NCBI GenBank assembly: GCA_937892405.1
Contig: CALAFS010000079.1
Coordinates: 1 to 27,231, forward strand
From: an uncultured Clostridia bacterium
GTDB taxonomy: Bacteria > Bacillota > Clostridia > Oscillospirales > CAG-272
Direction of reading: 5' to 3'
Length of the DNA stretch: 27,231 nt
Numbering within the stretch: the first letter of the stretch is position 1; each line of letters opens with the position of its first letter. Under the pieces are notes generated by a model. That model had not been told where the DNA came from, searched no databases, and saw only the letters and a list, made by a program, of their open reading frames with translations. Position numbers and translations under genes: made by a program. Positions 24,620 through 27,231 of this stretch are shown here, one piece after another.

Positions 24620-24698
24620 CCGTCCTGACGGTTTTTCGGCTACATAGCAGGCTGTAACAGTCGGAACCAACCGTCCGAATGCGACAGCCTGCTTTCTT
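24620..24698 (+). terminator. Terminator region after the ferredoxin gene
   Basis: Two structures follow the stop. First CCGT-CCTG-ACGG with T5 (24620-24636). Then a strong stem, AGCAGGCTGT (24646-24655) with ACAGCCTGCT (24684-24693), containing an inner TCGGA/TCCGA stem and followed by a T-rich stretch. The second is the better terminator. Confidence 0.8.
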
Positions 24699-24729
24699 TA
24701 TGTTCAAGATACCGTGAAAGGAGCGCCCC

Positions 24730-25491
24730 ATGACAGAAGAAAACGAGCGGACAGACCGCGTCAACGACCGTCTGACCCTCATTCAGAAGACCGACGGCAT
24801 TACCTTCGGCACCGACGCGCTCCTGCTCGCGGGTTACATCGGTAAAGGATATACAAAAGGGCTGGAGCTCGGCTCCGGCTCGGGAATTCTCTCCCTGCTC
24901 CTCCTGACGCGTGGAAAGGTACAGACCGTCACGGCGCTCGAGATACAGGAAGACTATGCAGACCTCACCGCAAAGAACGCGGAAATCAACGGTTTATCCG
25001 ACCGCCTTTCCCCGCGGCTCTGCGATGTGCGGGATTTTATCCCCGCGCAAAACGAAAGCTACGATCTCGTCTTCACCAATCCCCCGTATATGAAGCGCGG
25101 GACGGGCTACGAAAATCCCGCCGAGCGGAAAAATATCGCAAGGCGAGAGATTCACGGTACGATCGACGACTTTCTCTCTGCCGCCGGGCGTGCGCTGAAC
25201 TACGGAGGCACCTTCGCCGCCGTGTACCGCCCCGAGAGGCTCGCGCCCCTCTTCGCCGCCATGCGGACGGCGGGGATCGAGCCGAAGCGTGCGACCTTTG
25301 TCCACGCGGACGCGACGGCGCCCGCCTCTCTCGTCCTTGTCGAAGGACGGCGCGGCGGAGGCGAGGGACTCTATCTCACCCCGCCCCTGCTCCTCTTCTC
25401 CGACAGAGAGCACACGGAAGATTCTCCGGAGATGAAAGAGATCGACAGAACGGGGCTCTTCCCCGCAAAATATTATCAGAACAAAGGATAG
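24730..25491 (+). CDS. TrmN6/YfiC-type adenine-N6 tRNA methyltransferase
   Basis: 253 residues, COG4123. The SAM-binding motif I is LELGSGSG (45-52), and the catalytic NPPY of N6-adenine methyltransferases is at 117-120. Known members methylate A37 of tRNA1(Val). In Bacillus the same position in holB-yaaT-yabA-yabB-yazA-rsmI is held by this family (YabB), which supports orthology; here yabA and yazA are absent. The start follows AAAGGAG. The stop is 4 bases before rsmI, so the two are co-translated. No clear promoter is visible between the ferredoxin terminator and this start. Confidence 0.88.
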   Translation: MTEENERTDRVNDRLTLIQKTDGITFGTDALLLAGYIGKGYTKGLELGSGSGILSLLLLTRGKVQTVTALEIQEDYADLTAKNAEINGLSDRLSPRLCDVRDFIPAQNESYDLVFTNPPYMKRGTGYENPAERKNIARREIHGTIDDFLSAAGRALNYGGTFAAVYRPERLAPLFAAMRTAGIEPKRATFVHADATAPASLVLVEGRRGGGEGLYLTPPLLLFSDREHTEDSPEMKEIDRTGLFPAKYYQNKG

Positions 25492-25495
25492 CACC

Positions 25496-26386
25496 ATGGA
25501 AGAACGCGAAAAGAACCGCGTGGAGGGCGGCACGCTCTACCTCGTCGGCACGCCGATCGGCAACCTGTCCGATCTTTCCGAGCGGGCGCAAAAAGTGCTC
25601 TCCGAGGTGAGCTTTGTCGCCGCGGAGGACACCCGCGGATCGCAAAAGCTCCTCTCCTGCTTCGGAATTCACAGGGAGCTTGTCAGCTACTTTGAACACA
25701 ACAAAAAGACGAGCGGCGAGCGAATCCTCGCAAGACTCGAAGCGGGCGAATCCTGCGCTCTCATCACCGACGCTGGCATGCCCGCGATCAGCGACCCCGG
25801 CGAGGACATCGTCAGACTCTGCGCGCTCGCGGGGATACCCGTACGCGTCGTGCCCGGTCCCTGTGCCGCGGTAAGTGCCCTCGCGCTCTCGGGACTTCCG
25901 ACGGGGAAATTCGTTTTTGAAGGCTTTCTTTCCGCCGTGCGCGGAGAGCGTATCAGGCGGCTCGAAGCACTCGCCGCCGAAGAGCGCACGATCATCTTCT
26001 ACGAGGCGCCGCACAAGTTGAAGCGGACGCTCGCCGACCTCGCCGAAGTTTTCGGGGAATGTCGGAAAATTGCAATCTGCCGTGAATTAACCAAGATAAA
26101 TGAAGAAACGATCCGTTTTTCTCTTGCTGACGCGGTCGCCTATTACGAAGAGCGGGAACCGCGCGGCGAATATGTACTCGTCGTGGAGGGTGCCCCGGAA
26201 GGGACAATAAAAGCCGTCGCGGACAATGCACGCGACGATCTCTCCCCACTCGAAAGAGTCACCGCGCTCGAAGCGGAAGGCATATCCCATACCGAAGCCC
26301 TCAAGGCGGCGGCACGGGCGTGCGGCATGAAGAAAAGCGACTTTTATAAACTCCTCGAAGAAGAAAAGGACAAAGGACGCACATGA
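25496..26386 (+). CDS. rsmI: 16S rRNA 2'-O-ribose C1402 methyltransferase
   Basis: 296 residues. RsmI methylates the ribose of C1402 in the decoding centre using SAM. Signatures of the tetrapyrrole-methylase-fold family are clear: LYLVGTPIGNLSDLSERA at the N-terminus, EDTRGSQKLL, ITDAGMPAISDPG and VVPGPCAAVSALALSG. A C-terminal helix-turn-helix-like segment typical of RsmI follows (EAEGISHTEALKAAARACGM). The ribosome binding site AAAGGA overlaps the preceding stop. The end overlaps proB in an ATGA junction. Confidence 0.96.
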   Translation: MEEREKNRVEGGTLYLVGTPIGNLSDLSERAQKVLSEVSFVAAEDTRGSQKLLSCFGIHRELVSYFEHNKKTSGERILARLEAGESCALITDAGMPAISDPGEDIVRLCALAGIPVRVVPGPCAAVSALALSGLPTGKFVFEGFLSAVRGERIRRLEALAAEERTIIFYEAPHKLKRTLADLAEVFGECRKIAICRELTKINEETIRFSLADAVAYYEEREPRGEYVLVVEGAPEGTIKAVADNARDDLSPLERVTALEAEGISHTEALKAAARACGMKKSDFYKLLEEEKDKGRT

Positions 26387-27162
26387 GAATCGTCATCAAA
26401 ATCGGCACCTCTACCCTGACCCATAAAACAGGACAGCTGAACATCCGAAGAACGGAAGAGCTCTGCCGCACGATCAGCGACATCAAGAACCGCGGGGACG
26501 AAGTCATTCTTGTCTCCTCCGGTGCCATCGCGATGGGCACCGGCAAGCTCTCCCTCGGAGAAAGGCCGAAAGACATCGCGACAAAGCAAGCCGCCGCCGC
26601 GGTCGGTCAGTGCGAGCTGATGTACACCTATGACCGCCTGTTCTTACAATATCACCACACGGTCGCACAGCTTCTTCTGACCGGCTCCGACTTAAAGAAT
26701 GAGGAAAGGCACGAGAACTTCGCGCGGACGATGTCCCGCCTTCTCGAGCTCAAGACCATTCCCATCATCAACGAAAACGATACGATCGCGACCGAGGAGA
26801 TCAAGGTCGGAGACAACGACACGCTCTCCGCGCTCGTCGCCGTGAGCGTACACGCCGATCTTCTGATTCTTCTCTCGGATATCGACGGGCTTTACACCGC
26901 CGATCCGCACACAGACCCCGAGGCAAGACTGATCCGCCGTGTCCCGACTCTCACCGAGGAAATTCTCTCCCTCGGCGGCGGCGCGGGCGCCCTCGGCACC
27001 GGTGGCATGAAAACCAAGCTCGCTGCGGCGAAGATCTGCACCGAAAACGGATGTGACATGGTCATCGCGAACGGAACACGCCCCGCCGTGCTTTACGATA
27101 TTCTCGACGGAAAAGAAACCGACGCGACGGTCTTCCTCGCAAAGGAAGGGGCGACGGTATGA
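26383..27162 (+). CDS. proB: Glutamate 5-kinase, short form without PUA domain
   Basis: 259 residues; the E. coli-type enzyme is ~367 with a C-terminal PUA domain that is absent here. It phosphorylates glutamate as the first step of proline synthesis. The amino-acid kinase fold shows VIKIGTSTLTH, VSSGAIAMG, IINENDTIA, FGDND-like VGDNDTLSA, LLSDIDGLYTADP and GTGGMKTKLAAA. Both ends overlap neighbours by ATGA: it starts within the rsmI stop and ends within the proA start, so rsmI, proB and proA are translationally coupled. The usual feedback inhibition by proline cannot be judged. Confidence 0.96.
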   Translation: MRIVIKIGTSTLTHKTGQLNIRRTEELCRTISDIKNRGDEVILVSSGAIAMGTGKLSLGERPKDIATKQAAAAVGQCELMYTYDRLFLQYHHTVAQLLLTGSDLKNEERHENFARTMSRLLELKTIPIINENDTIATEEIKVGDNDTLSALVAVSVHADLLILLSDIDGLYTADPHTDPEARLIRRVPTLTEEILSLGGGAGALGTGGMKTKLAAAKICTENGCDMVIANGTRPAVLYDILDGKETDATVFLAKEGATV

Positions 27163-27231
27163 CCGAACTTACGAACGACGCAATCTTAAAGCGGGCAAAA
27201 GCCGCCGCTGCCGATACGGCACTGCTCGACG
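27159..27231 (+). CDS. proA: Gamma-glutamyl phosphate reductase, N-terminal fragment (cut by window end)
   Basis: Only 24 codons are visible, starting in an ATGA overlap with proB. The sequence (ILKRAKAAAADTALL) fits the N-terminal helix of ProA, which reduces glutamyl phosphate in proline synthesis. Identification rests mainly on the position after proB. Confidence 0.75.
   Translation, partial: MTELTNDAILKRAKAAAADTALLD

Overview
This window looks like a chromosomal core region of a Firmicute, most likely a Clostridia-class gut-type bacterium. The signs are: moderately GC-rich sequence with C/G-ending codons; strong AGGAGG-type ribosome binding sites; consensus TTGACA/TATAAT promoters; Firmicute gene orders (lepB-rbgA-rnhB-yraN, tig-clpP-clpX, holB-ricT-trmN-rsmI); and a DUF1540 protein. 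No finer taxonomy can be supported from sequence reading alone. There are 27 protein-coding genes, two of them cut by the window edges. I found no tRNA, rRNA, CRISPR array, phage or insertion sequence. No gap between genes exceeds 300 bases.

Layout. (1) 1-3677, plus: the end of signal peptidase I, then rbgA, rnhB, yraN and thrC, tightly packed as one operon. A small cysteine-rich DUF1540 gene converges on thrC. (2) 4023-8428, plus: a calcineurin-like phosphoesterase, then the protein quality control set tig-clpP-clpX under a consensus promoter, closed by a strong terminator. Trigger factor carries an unusual Lys/Ala-rich repeat tail. (3) 8486-15312, minus: two COG0523-type P-loop proteins (one with a striking His/Asp/Cys loop, one fused to a TIGR03943/YcgQ-like domain), a heterodimeric ABC exporter, and an AraC regulator with its own promoter. 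(4) 15417-19228: an iron-sulfur flavoprotein-like reductase (plus), a Ser/His-type S26 peptidase and enolase (minus), and a two-LysM protein with a degenerate GH18-like domain (plus). (5) 19340-22071, minus: metG and tatD, translationally coupled. (6) 22306-27231, plus: holB, ricT, a 2[4Fe-4S] ferredoxin, trmN6-type methyltransferase, rsmI, proB and the start of proA.

Most of the window is housekeeping. The most unusual part is the putative metal-handling block at 13092-15346. It holds two paralogous P-loop proteins with different metal-binding features, a leader in which a hairpin and a four-codon mini-ORF lie between the ribosome binding site and the start codon, and an intercistronic hairpin element that recurs almost identically upstream of the AraC gene. 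Other deviations worth checking are a missing NKxD motif in RbgA, the histone-H1-like tail on trigger factor, and the lost catalytic acids in the LysM/GH18-like protein.
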